This document shows positions 8,162-16,506 of a stretch of 64,000 nucleotides of DNA, in pieces. The notes below the pieces were generated by a model. It was not told where the DNA came from and did no database searches. It worked only from the letters and a program-made list of their open reading frames with translations. The DNA lies in contig CACGJX010000003.1 of the NCBI GenBank assembly GCA_902573465.1, forward strand, positions 62,001 through 126,000, written 5' to 3'. The translations under genes were made by a program, and so were the position numbers. Every line of letters starts with the position of its first letter. Positions within the stretch are counted from its first letter, which is position 1. This DNA is from an uncultured Pelagibacteraceae bacterium (GTDB taxonomy: Bacteria; Pseudomonadota; Alphaproteobacteria; Pelagibacterales; Pelagibacteraceae).

Positions 8162-9202
8162 TTAATGATTTATCGATGAAGAAAAATTCCAAGAACAATC
8201 AAAACTAGGTATGTAAACTCTGGATAAATTAGTGTTTCCAAAATGATGGTTAAATACATTTAACCAATTTTCAACTTGAAGAGGTTTTTTATCCTGACTT
8301 CCTACCTGGGCAGTAATAACTCCTTTGGGTTTGAGTATTCTTACTAAAGAGTCCATATTTTTAGCAGCAAGATCTATACAAAACTGGTCATCATTTAGAT
8401 CAACAAAAATATGATCATATGTATCTTCGTTTACTGTTTTTATACTTTCGAACGCATCACCCCATACACATTTTACAGAATTCTTTTCTGTTGATTTTTT
8501 TCCTATATCACCAAGATGTTTGTTGCAAACCTCCACAACTTCTGGATCTAATTCATACCAATCTATAAAATTAAACTTTTTTGAAATACATTCCCTTGCA
8601 ACACCACCATCGCCACCACCAATTATCGCTGCTCTCTCATTTTTTTTATTTAACTTCAGACCCGCTCCAACAAAAGTTGAACTGTATAAATGTTCATCTG
8701 ATGCCGCTACCTGTATTTCACCATCAATAAATAAAGATTTTCCAAATTGTTCTAATTCTAAAATTTCAATGTGTTGACCAACTTTTGATTTAAAGTCTTC
8801 TAAAACTTCATTTACAACATATGATTTTTGTAATCCAGGTGAACTATAAATATCATGGTAAAGAGATCTGGTATCTCTATTAAATTCTTTTTTAACTATA
8901 CGCTTATGTTCAAATTCTTTTTTAACAATATCGATTGCTACCGATGGACTTATTTTTCCACAGGTAAAAAAATCAAAACTTATTATTCCATTTTCTGGAA
9001 ATGTATGAAAACTGATATGACTTTCGGCCAATAAAGCTAAAATAGTAAAACCCTGAGGTTCAAATTTATATTTAGAAATGTTTAAAATAGTTACATTAGC
9101 TGCTTTAGCTATTTTATGTATCACTTTTTCATAGATTGAAGGATCGTACTCTTTTGTAGTACCTATAATATCTAAAGTAATATGCTCCCCAACTTTAATC
9201 AT
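8162..9202 (-). CDS. SpeD-SpeE fusion: S-adenosylmethionine decarboxylase / spermidine synthase
   Basis: One 346-residue chain joins two enzymes. Residues 1 to about 115 are a prokaryotic AdoMet decarboxylase with the self-cleavage site 'AESHISFHTFPE' (the Ser becomes pyruvoyl) and the downstream catalytic Cys in 'FFTCGK'. Residues about 135-340 are a spermidine-synthase-type aminopropyltransferase: 'IDGEIQVAASDEHLYSS', 'GGGDGGVAREC', 'ELDPEVVEVC', 'VWGDAF', and the catalytic-Asp region 'FVDLNDD'. The fusion would make decarboxylated AdoMet and use it to aminopropylate putrescine, releasing methylthioadenosine. It lies 1 bp from the aldolase gene in the mtn operon, which handles that by-product. 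The usual 'DxTDP' motif is altered to 'DLNDD'. Confidence 0.88.
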   Translation of the reverse strand: MIKVGEHITLDIIGTTKEYDPSIYEKVIHKIAKAANVTILNISKYKFEPQGFTILALLAESHISFHTFPENGIISFDFFTCGKISPSVAIDIVKKEFEHKRIVKKEFNRDTRSLYHDIYSSPGLQKSYVVNEVLEDFKSKVGQHIEILELEQFGKSLFIDGEIQVAASDEHLYSSTFVGAGLKLNKKNERAAIIGGGDGGVARECISKKFNFIDWYELDPEVVEVCNKHLGDIGKKSTEKNSVKCVWGDAFESIKTVNEDTYDHIFVDLNDDQFCIDLAAKNMDSLVRILKPKGVITAQVGSQDKKPLQVENWLNVFNHHFGNTNLSRVYIPSFDCSWNFSSSINH

Positions 9203-9203
9203 C

Positions 9204-9857
9204 TTACCCTTTTTTATAGTTTTTAGCCTTATCTAAAACTTTTTTCATTTCTTCAAATGAAAGTATCTTAGGTTGTCCTAATTTTAAAGCAATAGTGTAT
9301 TGATGACAAATATTTTCTATCTCTTGTGCGAGTTCAAATGCATCCTCTAAATTTTTTCCAAAAGCAACCTGGCCGTGATTAGACATTAAACACGCACTTC
9401 TATTATCTAAAGCTTTGATAACATTTTTAGATAACTCTTCAGTTCCAAAAGTAGCGTATTCTGCACATTTAATGTCTTCTCCGCCTGCAAGAGCAATCAT
9501 ATAATGAAATGGTGGAATAGGTTTTCCATGTGAAGATACAGCCGTTGCGTGTGGAGAATGAGCATGAACAATAGCCTGTGCTTCATTTTTATTTACATAA
9601 ATATCTCGATGAAATCTCCATTCAGATGATGGTTTGTTAGTTGGGTCGTTTTTTTCATCCTCATTTAAACCCATAAAAACAATGTCTTCAGGTTTTAATG
9701 TATCATATTTTTTTCCTGATGGGGTAATTAAGTATCCGTCTATATCATTCTCCGTTCCTCTTAATGATATATTCCCAGATCTAAGAGGTGAAAGGTTTGT
9801 AGAATTTAATCTTAATGAGTACTCAATAATTTGATTTCTTTGATCTAAATTCTTCAT
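9204..9857 (-). CDS. Class II aldolase, probable methylthioribulose-1-phosphate aldolase
   Basis: The 217-residue protein is a class II aldolase/adducin-family metalloenzyme. It shows 'GNISLRG', 'YLITPSGKKYDTL', the general acid/base glutamate region 'SSEWRFHRDIY', and zinc ligands in 'IVHAHSPHAT' and 'MSNHGQVAFG'. The pattern resembles fuculose-phosphate aldolase more than MtnB dehydratase. Its place between mtnA and speDE suggests it cleaves methylthioribulose-1-phosphate to dihydroxyacetone phosphate and methylthioacetaldehyde (the DHAP shunt), since no mtnC or mtnD is seen nearby. MtnB activity is the main alternative. It overlaps mtnA by 4 bp. Confidence 0.75.
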   Translation of the reverse strand: MKNLDQRNQIIEYSLRLNSTNLSPLRSGNISLRGTENDIDGYLITPSGKKYDTLKPEDIVFMGLNEDEKNDPTNKPSSEWRFHRDIYVNKNEAQAIVHAHSPHATAVSSHGKPIPPFHYMIALAGGEDIKCAEYATFGTEELSKNVIKALDNRSACLMSNHGQVAFGKNLEDAFELAQEIENICHQYTIALKLGQPKILSFEEMKKVLDKAKNYKKG

Positions 9858-10924
9858 TTAAATAATTCTTTAAGTCCTTTCTCCGATGCTTCACACACGC
9901 CTTTTTCAGTAATTAATCCAGTAACATATTTTGCAGGAGTTACATCAAAAGCTAAATTCATAGCTTTACTTTTTTTTGGATAAATTTGTATTTTCTTTAT
10001 ATCTCCTTTTTCATCTAAACCTTTAACATGAGATAATTCATCTGAATTTCTCTCTTCGATTGGGATATCTTTACGATCTTTTATGTTCCAGTCAATTGTT
10101 GAACTTGGTAGCGCAACATAAAAAGGAATGTTGTTATCATGAGCTGCTAGTGCTTTTAGATAAGTTCCAACCTTATTACAAACATCTCCATTGGCTAGAG
10201 TTCTATCAGTTCCAACAATACACATATCAACTTCACCTCTTTGCATTAATATACCACCTGTATTATCTGCAATGATTGTGTTCTTAATTCCTTCTTCATT
10301 TAATTCATAAGAAGTAAGATTTGCTCCTTGATTTCTTGGCCTAGTTTCATCAGCCCAAACATGAATGGGAATTCCTTTTTTGTGCGCATGATAAATTGGA
10401 GAAGTTGCGGTCCCCCAATTTATTGTTGCAAGCCATCCTGCATTACAATGAGTTAATATATTAACTATATCTTTTTTTTTATTATAGATTTCCTCAATAA
10501 TTTTTAGTCCATTTAAACCTATACTTTCACAAAATTTCACATCCTCTTCACATATATCTTTTGCTTCATTCAAGGCTATTTCTAGAATTTTATCACTATT
10601 AACACCTGATAATTTATTCATCATTCTATCAATAGCCCACTTCAAATTAATTGCCGTTGGTCTTGAGCTAATTAAATCTTCTGCAGATTTTTTTAAAAAT
10701 GATTGATCATTATTTTCAATTATAGCTAAAACCAATCCATAAGCTGCTGTAGCTCCTATTAAAGGTGCTCCTCTTACCTCCATAACCTTAATTGCATTTA
10801 TTGAGTCCTTAACTGTTTTAAGGTCTTTAATAATAAATTGGTGTGGAAGTTTTGTTTGATCAATAATTTTAACAACATTATTTTCAAACCAAATAGTACG
10901 ATATTCTTTTCCTTCTATTCTCAT
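9854..10924 (-). CDS. mtnA: S-methyl-5-thioribose-1-phosphate isomerase
   Basis: The 356-residue protein has the MtnA/eIF2B-alpha-like signature: 'VMEVRGAPLIGATAAYG', 'ILTHCNAGWLATINWGTA' with the catalytic Cys, and 'ADNTGGILMQRGEVDMCIVGTDR' with the catalytic Asp. It converts methylthioribose-1-phosphate to methylthioribulose-1-phosphate in the cytoplasm. Its start shares one base with the mtnP stop, and the aldolase start overlaps its end by 4 bp, so the three are almost surely cotranscribed. Length is normal for the family. Confidence 0.93.
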   Translation of the reverse strand: MRIEGKEYRTIWFENNVVKIIDQTKLPHQFIIKDLKTVKDSINAIKVMEVRGAPLIGATAAYGLVLAIIENNDQSFLKKSAEDLISSRPTAINLKWAIDRMMNKLSGVNSDKILEIALNEAKDICEEDVKFCESIGLNGLKIIEEIYNKKKDIVNILTHCNAGWLATINWGTATSPIYHAHKKGIPIHVWADETRPRNQGANLTSYELNEEGIKNTIIADNTGGILMQRGEVDMCIVGTDRTLANGDVCNKVGTYLKALAAHDNNIPFYVALPSSTIDWNIKDRKDIPIEERNSDELSHVKGLDEKGDIKKIQIYPKKSKAMNLAFDVTPAKYVTGLITEKGVCEASEKGLKELFK

Positions 10925-11793
10925 TAATTTAAAACTCTACCAGCAACAGTTTTAAGTTTTTCTTTTGTCTTTTTTGTTCTTTTTTCAGGTGCTGTAATAA
11001 TTGCAACATCTAAACAATTATTGGTTGGATCATTAGGATCAATGTGATTTTCAAAGTTTTCTATTAAATTTTTAATCATATTTTTTGCCTTAGCAGCATT
11101 ATCTAATAAAACTTTTACTACTTGTTGAACATCAACATTTTCATGATCAGGATGCCAACAATCGTAGTCAGTGACCATTGATACAGATGCATATCTTATC
11201 TCTGCCTCTCTTGCTAATTTCGCCTCTGGCATATTAGTCATTCCAATTACATCTGCTTTCCAAGATCTATATAAATTTGATTCTGCTAAGGTTGAAAATT
11301 GAGGTCCTTCCATAACAACATAAGTACCATTTCTTTGATATTCAATTTTCTCTTTTTTTATTGCCTCTTCACATGCGTTCATCAAACCATTTGATGTTGG
11401 GTGAGCCATAGAAACGTGAGCAACAATTTCATCATCAAAAAATGTTTTTTCCCTTGCAAATGTTCGGTCAATGAATTGGTCAACAATAACAAATTTTCCT
11501 GGTGGCAACTCCTCTTTTAAAGACCCCACTGCTGAAACTGACACAATATCTGTCACACCTAACTGTTTAAGAGCATCAATATTTGCTCTAAAATTAATTT
11601 TTGAGGGAGAAACAAAGTGACCTCTTCCATGTCTTGGTAAGAAGTAAACTTCTTTATTGTTATAATTAGTTTTTAAAATTTGGTCTGAGGGTTTTCCCCA
11701 AGGAGTGTTTAAATCTAACAATTCTCTATTTTTAAATTCTTCAACATCATAAAGCCCACTACCACCAATTATTGCTAATTTATTTATTGTCAT
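10924..11793 (-). CDS. mtnP: S-methyl-5'-thioadenosine phosphorylase
   Basis: A 289-residue purine-nucleoside-phosphorylase-fold protein: 'AIIGGSGLYDVEEF' at the N-terminus, phosphate-binding 'LPRHGRGHFVSPSKINFRANI', and 'VMEGPQFSTLAESNLYRSW' with 'VIGMTNMPEAKLAREAEI' in the base/ribose pocket. It phosphorolyses methylthioadenosine, the spermidine-synthase by-product, to adenine and methylthioribose-1-phosphate. First gene of the leftward mtnP-mtnA-aldolase-speDE run and divergent (41 bp gap) from apt, which salvages the adenine released. Confidence 0.93.
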   Translation of the reverse strand: MTINKLAIIGGSGLYDVEEFKNRELLDLNTPWGKPSDQILKTNYNNKEVYFLPRHGRGHFVSPSKINFRANIDALKQLGVTDIVSVSAVGSLKEELPPGKFVIVDQFIDRTFAREKTFFDDEIVAHVSMAHPTSNGLMNACEEAIKKEKIEYQRNGTYVVMEGPQFSTLAESNLYRSWKADVIGMTNMPEAKLAREAEIRYASVSMVTDYDCWHPDHENVDVQQVVKVLLDNAAKAKNMIKNLIENFENHIDPNDPTNNCLDVAIITAPEKRTKKTKEKLKTVAGRVLN

Positions 11794-11834
11794 GTTATAA
11801 AATTAATTTATTTATACTTTTATAATTTACTCTT

Positions 11835-12362
11835 ATGAATTTAAAAGACTTTATTAGATCTATTCCAGATTATCCAAAAAAAGGTATTTTATTTAGAGAT
11901 ATCACAACACTAATTAAAAATGAGAAAGCTTTTTCAGAAACAATTGATCAGATTATAGAAAGATCAAAAAAAATGAAGTTTAATAAGATTGCTGCTATTG
12001 AGTCTAGAGGATTTGTTTTTGCCTCAGCAGTATCTTATATTTTAAAAAAACCATTCATAATGTTAAGAAAAAAAAATAAATTACCAGCTGATGTACACTC
12101 TGTTGATTTCGAATTAGAGTACGGTAAAGCTACGATAGAAGTTCATAAAGACTCTATAAGTAAAGAAGATTCTATTTTGATTGTGGATGATTTAATTGCT
12201 ACTGGTGGTACTGCACATGCTGCAGCAAAACTTGTAGAAATTTCAAAAGGAAAAGTTGCCGGATTTGTTTTTGTTATTAATCTTTTTGATCTTAATGGTT
12301 CTGACAGTTTAATTAAAAAAGGATACCAGGTAGAAAATTTAATTGAATTTCCTGGTCATTAA
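11835..12362 (+). CDS. apt: Adenine phosphoribosyltransferase
   Basis: The 175-residue protein matches Apt in length and motifs: 'IPDYPKKGILFRDITTLI', 'AAIESRGFVFASAVSY', and the PRPP-binding loop 'SILIVDDLIATGGTAHAA'. It turns adenine and PRPP into AMP. It is divergent from mtnP, which produces adenine, so the pair forms a logical salvage unit that may share one promoter region (11794-11834). It is tail-to-tail with the GT2 gene, 4 bp apart. Confidence 0.93.
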   Translation: MNLKDFIRSIPDYPKKGILFRDITTLIKNEKAFSETIDQIIERSKKMKFNKIAAIESRGFVFASAVSYILKKPFIMLRKKNKLPADVHSVDFELEYGKATIEVHKDSISKEDSILIVDDLIATGGTAHAAAKLVEISKGKVAGFVFVINLFDLNGSDSLIKKGYQVENLIEFPGH

Positions 12363-12366
12363 ATTT

Positions 12367-13239
12367 TTAAATATTTGGTCTATAGTAAGAATTTTTTCCT
12401 ATCATAGAACTTATCAACCCTAATAATCTCATCTGATATATTTTTCTTTTAAAAGTGTTGAAAGTAATTAAATAATAAAAAAATTTTATTTTTGCAGAAA
12501 TTAAATTTTTAAAAACTTTTAATAATGCAATCAAATAGCCGTAATGTTTTTTATTAAAATAAAACTTTGACCACATCCAATGCCAATTTCTTAAATACTC
12601 AATTTCATTTTTATACTTCGGATCTACTGCTTTTCCTCCTAGATGATGAATTTTAGATTTTGGAACGATATAAATGTCCTCATTTTTTTCTGTTAATCGC
12701 TTACACAAGTCCTCGTTTTCAAGATATAAAAAAAAATTCTCGTCGAAAAAATTAAAATTCTCTATTTTTTTTAATTTTTTTAGATTTAAAAGCATGGCAT
12801 ATCCGTCGACACTTTTAACTTTAAAAGGTTTATTGGAGTCAAAATAATGATCCTTTTTTATAATATAGTTTGGATATTCATCTTTGCTGGAAATTGGAGC
12901 AATAATTCCAAAATTATCAATTTGTTTTGATGCAAACATTATCTCATTCATTGAGTTATTTTCTAGAGCAACATCTGGATTCAATATTAATGCAAAATCT
13001 TTGCTCACATTTTTAATACCTAAATTATTACCTCCACCCATCCCTAAATTTTCTTTTGACAAAATACATTTTACATTCTTGTATTTAGTCTCAATTTTGT
13101 CTTTAAATTTATCATTATTAGAATTATCAATGACAACTATTTCAATTTCGCTATCAATAGAGTTAATACAATTTTCAATTACATGATCACTCTTATAACT
13201 GACTATGATCACTGAAAGATTTTGCCTAGTTATTGACAT
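12367..13239 (-). CDS. Glycosyltransferase family 2 (rhamnosyltransferase-like)
   Basis: The start is set at the internal ATG at 13239 ('MSITRQNLSVIIVSYKSD'), because the upstream 17 residues in the ORF track precede the conserved GT2 beginning. The 290-residue protein has 'IVVIDNSNND', 'NLGMGGGNNLGIK' and the DXD-like 'ALILNPDVAL', then 'FFLYLENEDLCKRL', all typical of WbbL-type rhamnosyltransferases. It faces the dTDP-sugar operon, starting 54 bp away in the opposite direction, and may use the sugar that operon makes. Confidence 0.8.
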   Translation of the reverse strand: MSITRQNLSVIIVSYKSDHVIENCINSIDSEIEIVVIDNSNNDKFKDKIETKYKNVKCILSKENLGMGGGNNLGIKNVSKDFALILNPDVALENNSMNEIMFASKQIDNFGIIAPISSKDEYPNYIIKKDHYFDSNKPFKVKSVDGYAMLLNLKKLKKIENFNFFDENFFLYLENEDLCKRLTEKNEDIYIVPKSKIHHLGGKAVDPKYKNEIEYLRNWHWMWSKFYFNKKHYGYLIALLKVFKNLISAKIKFFYYLITFNTFKRKIYQMRLLGLISSMIGKNSYYRPNI

Positions 13240-13293
13240 AATATATATATACTCGACTATACTAAAATTTATTTTTAATGTAAAAATCAAAAA

Positions 13294-14307
13294 ATGAAAA
13301 AGATCATTGTTACTGGTGGATTAGGATTTATTGGAAGCAATCTCATAGAGTTATTATTAAAAAAAAATTTTTATGTAATCAATATTGACAAAGGTACTTA
13401 CTCTTCAAATTTATATAATACAAAAGATTTCAAAAATTCAAAAAAATATAAATATGTTAAACTTGATATTTCAAATAAAAAAATCTTAAAAATATTTACA
13501 AAATACAAACCCTCAGGAATTTTCAATTTAGCTGCTGAAACACATGTAGACAGATCAATTGATAATCCAGGAAATTTCATTCAAAGTAACATTGTTGGTG
13601 TTTATAATCTCCTTGAATGTTTCAAAATTTTTTCAAAAAAATATAAATCTAGATTAATTCATATTTCTACGGATGAAGTTTACGGTGATGTTTTGAATGG
13701 AAGATCCGATGAAAATTATCCTTATCAGCCAAGTTCACCATATGCCGCTAGCAAAGCTTCATCAGATCATTTAGTAAGTTCATATATAAGAACTTATAAT
13801 TTACCTGCTATAGTAACAAATTGTTCAAATAATTATGGTCCTAAACAACATCCAGAAAAATTAATTCCGAAGCTTATATTTAATATAATAAATAATAAAC
13901 CTCTACCTATTTATGGAAAAGGTAAAAACTCTAGAGAATGGATATATGTAAAAGATCATTGTGAAGCATTAATTAAAGTTTTTCAAAAAGGAAAGCTTGG
14001 AGAGTTTTATAACATTGGATCTAATAAAAACCTAAATAACTTACAAGTTACAAAAGAGCTCATAAAGAACTCAAAAAAAATAATTACTCTTGGTAAAAAA
14101 GTTAAGATTAATTTTGTTAAAGATCGTCCTGGTCATGATATTAGATATGCTCTTAATAGTAATAAGATTAAAAAAAAATTAAGATGGTATCCAAAAACAA
14201 ATTTTTCAAAAGGAATAAAAATGACACTTAATTGGTATTTTGAAAATAAATCATATTATAAATCACTTTCAAAAAAAGATATTATAAATAGATTAGGAAA
14301 AGTATGA
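13294..14307 (+). CDS. rfbB: dTDP-glucose 4,6-dehydratase
   Basis: A 337-residue extended SDR. It starts 'IIVTGGLGFIGSN' (NAD-binding GxxGxxG), has 'AETHVDRSIDNPGNFIQSN', 'STDEVYGD' with the catalytic Asp/Glu, and 'YAASKASSDHLV' as the YxxxK site, all diagnostic of RmlB. It makes dTDP-4-keto-6-deoxyglucose in the cytoplasm. First gene of a rightward run of six overlapping or abutting genes (to 18403); it overlaps rfbA by 4 bp. Confidence 0.92.
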   Translation: MKKIIVTGGLGFIGSNLIELLLKKNFYVINIDKGTYSSNLYNTKDFKNSKKYKYVKLDISNKKILKIFTKYKPSGIFNLAAETHVDRSIDNPGNFIQSNIVGVYNLLECFKIFSKKYKSRLIHISTDEVYGDVLNGRSDENYPYQPSSPYAASKASSDHLVSSYIRTYNLPAIVTNCSNNYGPKQHPEKLIPKLIFNIINNKPLPIYGKGKNSREWIYVKDHCEALIKVFQKGKLGEFYNIGSNKNLNNLQVTKELIKNSKKIITLGKKVKINFVKDRPGHDIRYALNSNKIKKKLRWYPKTNFSKGIKMTLNWYFENKSYYKSLSKKDIINRLGKV

Positions 14308-15170
14308 TCAAAAAAGGAATTATTTTAGCTGGAGGTAAGGGTACAAGGATGAGTCCCTTAACAAAAGCGGTTAATAAACAGTTGCTGCCTATTTATGATA
14401 AACCGTTAATCTTTTATCCATTGTCAATATTAATGTTAGCTAAAATCAAAGATATCTTAATTATAGTAAATAAAGGTCAACTTAAACAATATAAAAGAAT
14501 ATTACCTAACGGTGATAATTTAGGAATTAAGATAAGTTATATGGAACAAAATGAGCCAAGAGGATTGCCTGATGCATTTGTAATTGGAGAAAAATTTATT
14601 GGAAAAGAAAATGTTGCAATGATTTTAGGTGATAATTTTTTTTATGGTCAAAATCTTTCCAGTTTACTTCAGGCAAATACAAAATTAAAAAAAGGTGCAA
14701 GAGTAGTTTTACATAAAGTATTAAAACCAGAATTATTCGGTGTAGCTAAGATAAATAAAAATAAAAAAATTATTAAGATTATAGAGAAACCAAAAAAATT
14801 TTTTTCAGACCTTGCAATAACTGGTCTTTATTTTTTTGATAATGATGTCGTAAAATATTCAAAACAATTAAAACCATCAAAAAGAGGTGAGGTAGAAATT
14901 GTTGATTTATTAAATTTTTATAAAAAAAAAAACAAACTTTCGGCAGATTTAATTGGAAGGGGTGGAGCCTGGCTAGATACTGGATCAATGGATGATTTTT
15001 ATAAAACTAGTAATTTTGTATCTGCTATTGAAAATCGGCAAGGATTAAAAATTGCTTGTCTTGAGGAAATTTCGTTTAATAATAAATGGACAAACAAAAA
15101 AAATATTAAGAAATCTATAAAATTTTATGGAAATTGTGAATATTCACAATATTTAGCTAAACTTTTATAA
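14304..15170 (+). CDS. rfbA: Glucose-1-phosphate thymidylyltransferase
   Basis: The 288-residue nucleotidyltransferase has the RmlA signature 'ILAGGKGTRMSPLTKAVNKQ', 'LPIYDKPLIFYPLS', 'AMILGDNFFYG' and the C-terminal 'GRGGAWLDTGSMDDFYKTS'. It activates glucose-1-phosphate with dTTP, the first step to dTDP-deoxysugars. It overlaps rfbB by 4 bp and abuts the epimerase gene with no spacer. Length and motifs are normal; the coding sequence is rich in A-runs, like the whole island. Confidence 0.92.
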   Translation: MIKKGIILAGGKGTRMSPLTKAVNKQLLPIYDKPLIFYPLSILMLAKIKDILIIVNKGQLKQYKRILPNGDNLGIKISYMEQNEPRGLPDAFVIGEKFIGKENVAMILGDNFFYGQNLSSLLQANTKLKKGARVVLHKVLKPELFGVAKINKNKKIIKIIEKPKKFFSDLAITGLYFFDNDVVKYSKQLKPSKRGEVEIVDLLNFYKKKNKLSADLIGRGGAWLDTGSMDDFYKTSNFVSAIENRQGLKIACLEEISFNNKWTNKKNIKKSIKFYGNCEYSQYLAKLL

Positions 15171-15689
15171 ATGAAAATTTTAAAAACAAAATTTAAAGAT
15201 TTATTAATTTTTAAGTCCAAAAATTTTTATGATAAAAGAGGATATTTTAGAGAATTAGCTTTAGAAAAAAAAATCAAAAAAAAATTACCTTTCACAGTCG
15301 TATCAAGATCAAAAAAAAATGTCCTTAGAGGTTTACATATGCAAAAAAAGTATCAACAAGGTAAGTATATTTCTTGTATCAAAGGAAAAATCTTAGATGT
15401 GGTAGTAGATTGTAGAAAAAAATCAAAGACATTTGGAAAACACTATAAAATAATTTTAAGTGAAAATAATTGTAAATCAATTTATATTCCTCCAGGTTTC
15501 ATTCATGGTTTTTTAGGTTTGGATAATGAAAATATAGTTATCTACAGCTGTACAAACTATAGAGATAAAAATTCAGAAATTGGAATTAATTGGAATGACA
15601 AAGATTTAAAAATAAACTGGAATATTAAGTCACCAATATTATCTCAAAAAGATAAGAAAAACCTCAAATTCAAAGATATAAGGTTTTAA
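15171..15689 (+). CDS. rfbC: dTDP-4-dehydrorhamnose 3,5-epimerase-like protein
   Basis: A 172-residue cupin-type sugar epimerase: 'DKRGYFREL', 'NVLRGLHMQ' with the catalytic His, 'VVVDCRKKS' with its Asp partner, and 'IYIPPGFIHGFLGL'. It should epimerise C3 and/or C5 of a dTDP-4-keto-6-deoxy sugar. The next genes encode a C-methyltransferase-like enzyme and a short reductase, so it may act as a NovW/EvaD-type epimerase rather than strictly in rhamnose synthesis. It starts directly after the rfbA stop. Confidence 0.85.
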   Translation: MKILKTKFKDLLIFKSKNFYDKRGYFRELALEKKIKKKLPFTVVSRSKKNVLRGLHMQKKYQQGKYISCIKGKILDVVVDCRKKSKTFGKHYKIILSENNCKSIYIPPGFIHGFLGLDNENIVIYSCTNYRDKNSEIGINWNDKDLKINWNIKSPILSQKDKKNLKFKDIRF

Positions 15690-15690
15690 A

Positions 15691-16506
15691 ATGCAAAATT
15701 TAAAGATGTATTGTATTTGCATACACAATGAGCTTTTCTCAAAAGTTAAAAAACTCAATTACATACCTGTAGGATTAGGTGAAGAAAAATTTGATGCTAA
15801 TTGGACAACAGATTACTTTGGACCAAATATATCTAAAAAAAATAAGTTTTATGGTGAATACACTTTTCATTATTGGTTTTGGAAAAATGAATTAATTAAT
15901 ATTAGTGAAAATGATTGGATAGGTTTTTGTGCTTATAGAAGATTTTGGCTTAATGAGAAAAAAAACAATATTAAAAATAATAATTTTCAAGACAAAATAC
16001 TAAAACAAGTTCCAGAGTTTTGGAAAGATTATCAGGTTATTTTGGGAAATAAAATTCAAGTTAACAACATAAAATGGATTAAAATTTTAAAGTATGGAAA
16101 AATTTCATTACTAAATAATCCTAAGGCTTTTTTCAAAAAAAATAGATCAATAAAATTTCATTTTGATATGTTTCATGGGAATGGTGTCTTAGATAAGGCT
16201 ATAAATGTTCTTAATGAAAATGATAGGGAGGATTTTAGAGATTTCGTTAATACTAATAACTCTTATAATCAAGGTAATATGTTTATATGTAAATCAAAAA
16301 AATTGATGATGAGATATTATGAAACTATTTTTCATTGGTTGAGCGAGTGTGAAAAAATATTTGGTTTTGATTTAAATGGATATGGAAGAATAAGGATTTA
16401 TGGATTTTTAGCTGAAAGGTTTTTACCTTTTTGGTTTAACAAATACTCAAAGTGTCTTGAATGGCCAATAATATTTAATGATTTGAGAAAGGAAAAAATA
16501 AATTGA
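15691..16506 (+). CDS. DUF4422-like putative glycosyltransferase
   Basis: A 271-residue protein without signal or membrane segments. It carries the run 'PNISKKNKFYGEYTFHYWFWKN' and 'WIGFCAYRRFW', which match the core of the DUF4422 group of capsule and O-antigen glycosyltransferases ('N-x-x-YxE...YW-x-WKN', 'YIGxCHYRRY'). The donor sugar is unknown. Placement between dTDP-sugar genes and a methyltransferase gene fits a role in adding that sugar or a neighbour. It overlaps the next gene's TTG start by 4 bp. Confidence 0.65.
   Translation: MQNLKMYCICIHNELFSKVKKLNYIPVGLGEEKFDANWTTDYFGPNISKKNKFYGEYTFHYWFWKNELINISENDWIGFCAYRRFWLNEKKNNIKNNNFQDKILKQVPEFWKDYQVILGNKIQVNNIKWIKILKYGKISLLNNPKAFFKKNRSIKFHFDMFHGNGVLDKAINVLNENDREDFRDFVNTNNSYNQGNMFICKSKKLMMRYYETIFHWLSECEKIFGFDLNGYGRIRIYGFLAERFLPFWFNKYSKCLEWPIIFNDLRKEKIN

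Noticed and set aside
13240-13290. Upstream start of the GT2 glycosyltransferase in the ORF track
   Set aside because: The extra 17 residues precede the conserved GT2 start and run into the divergent promoter region of rfbB.
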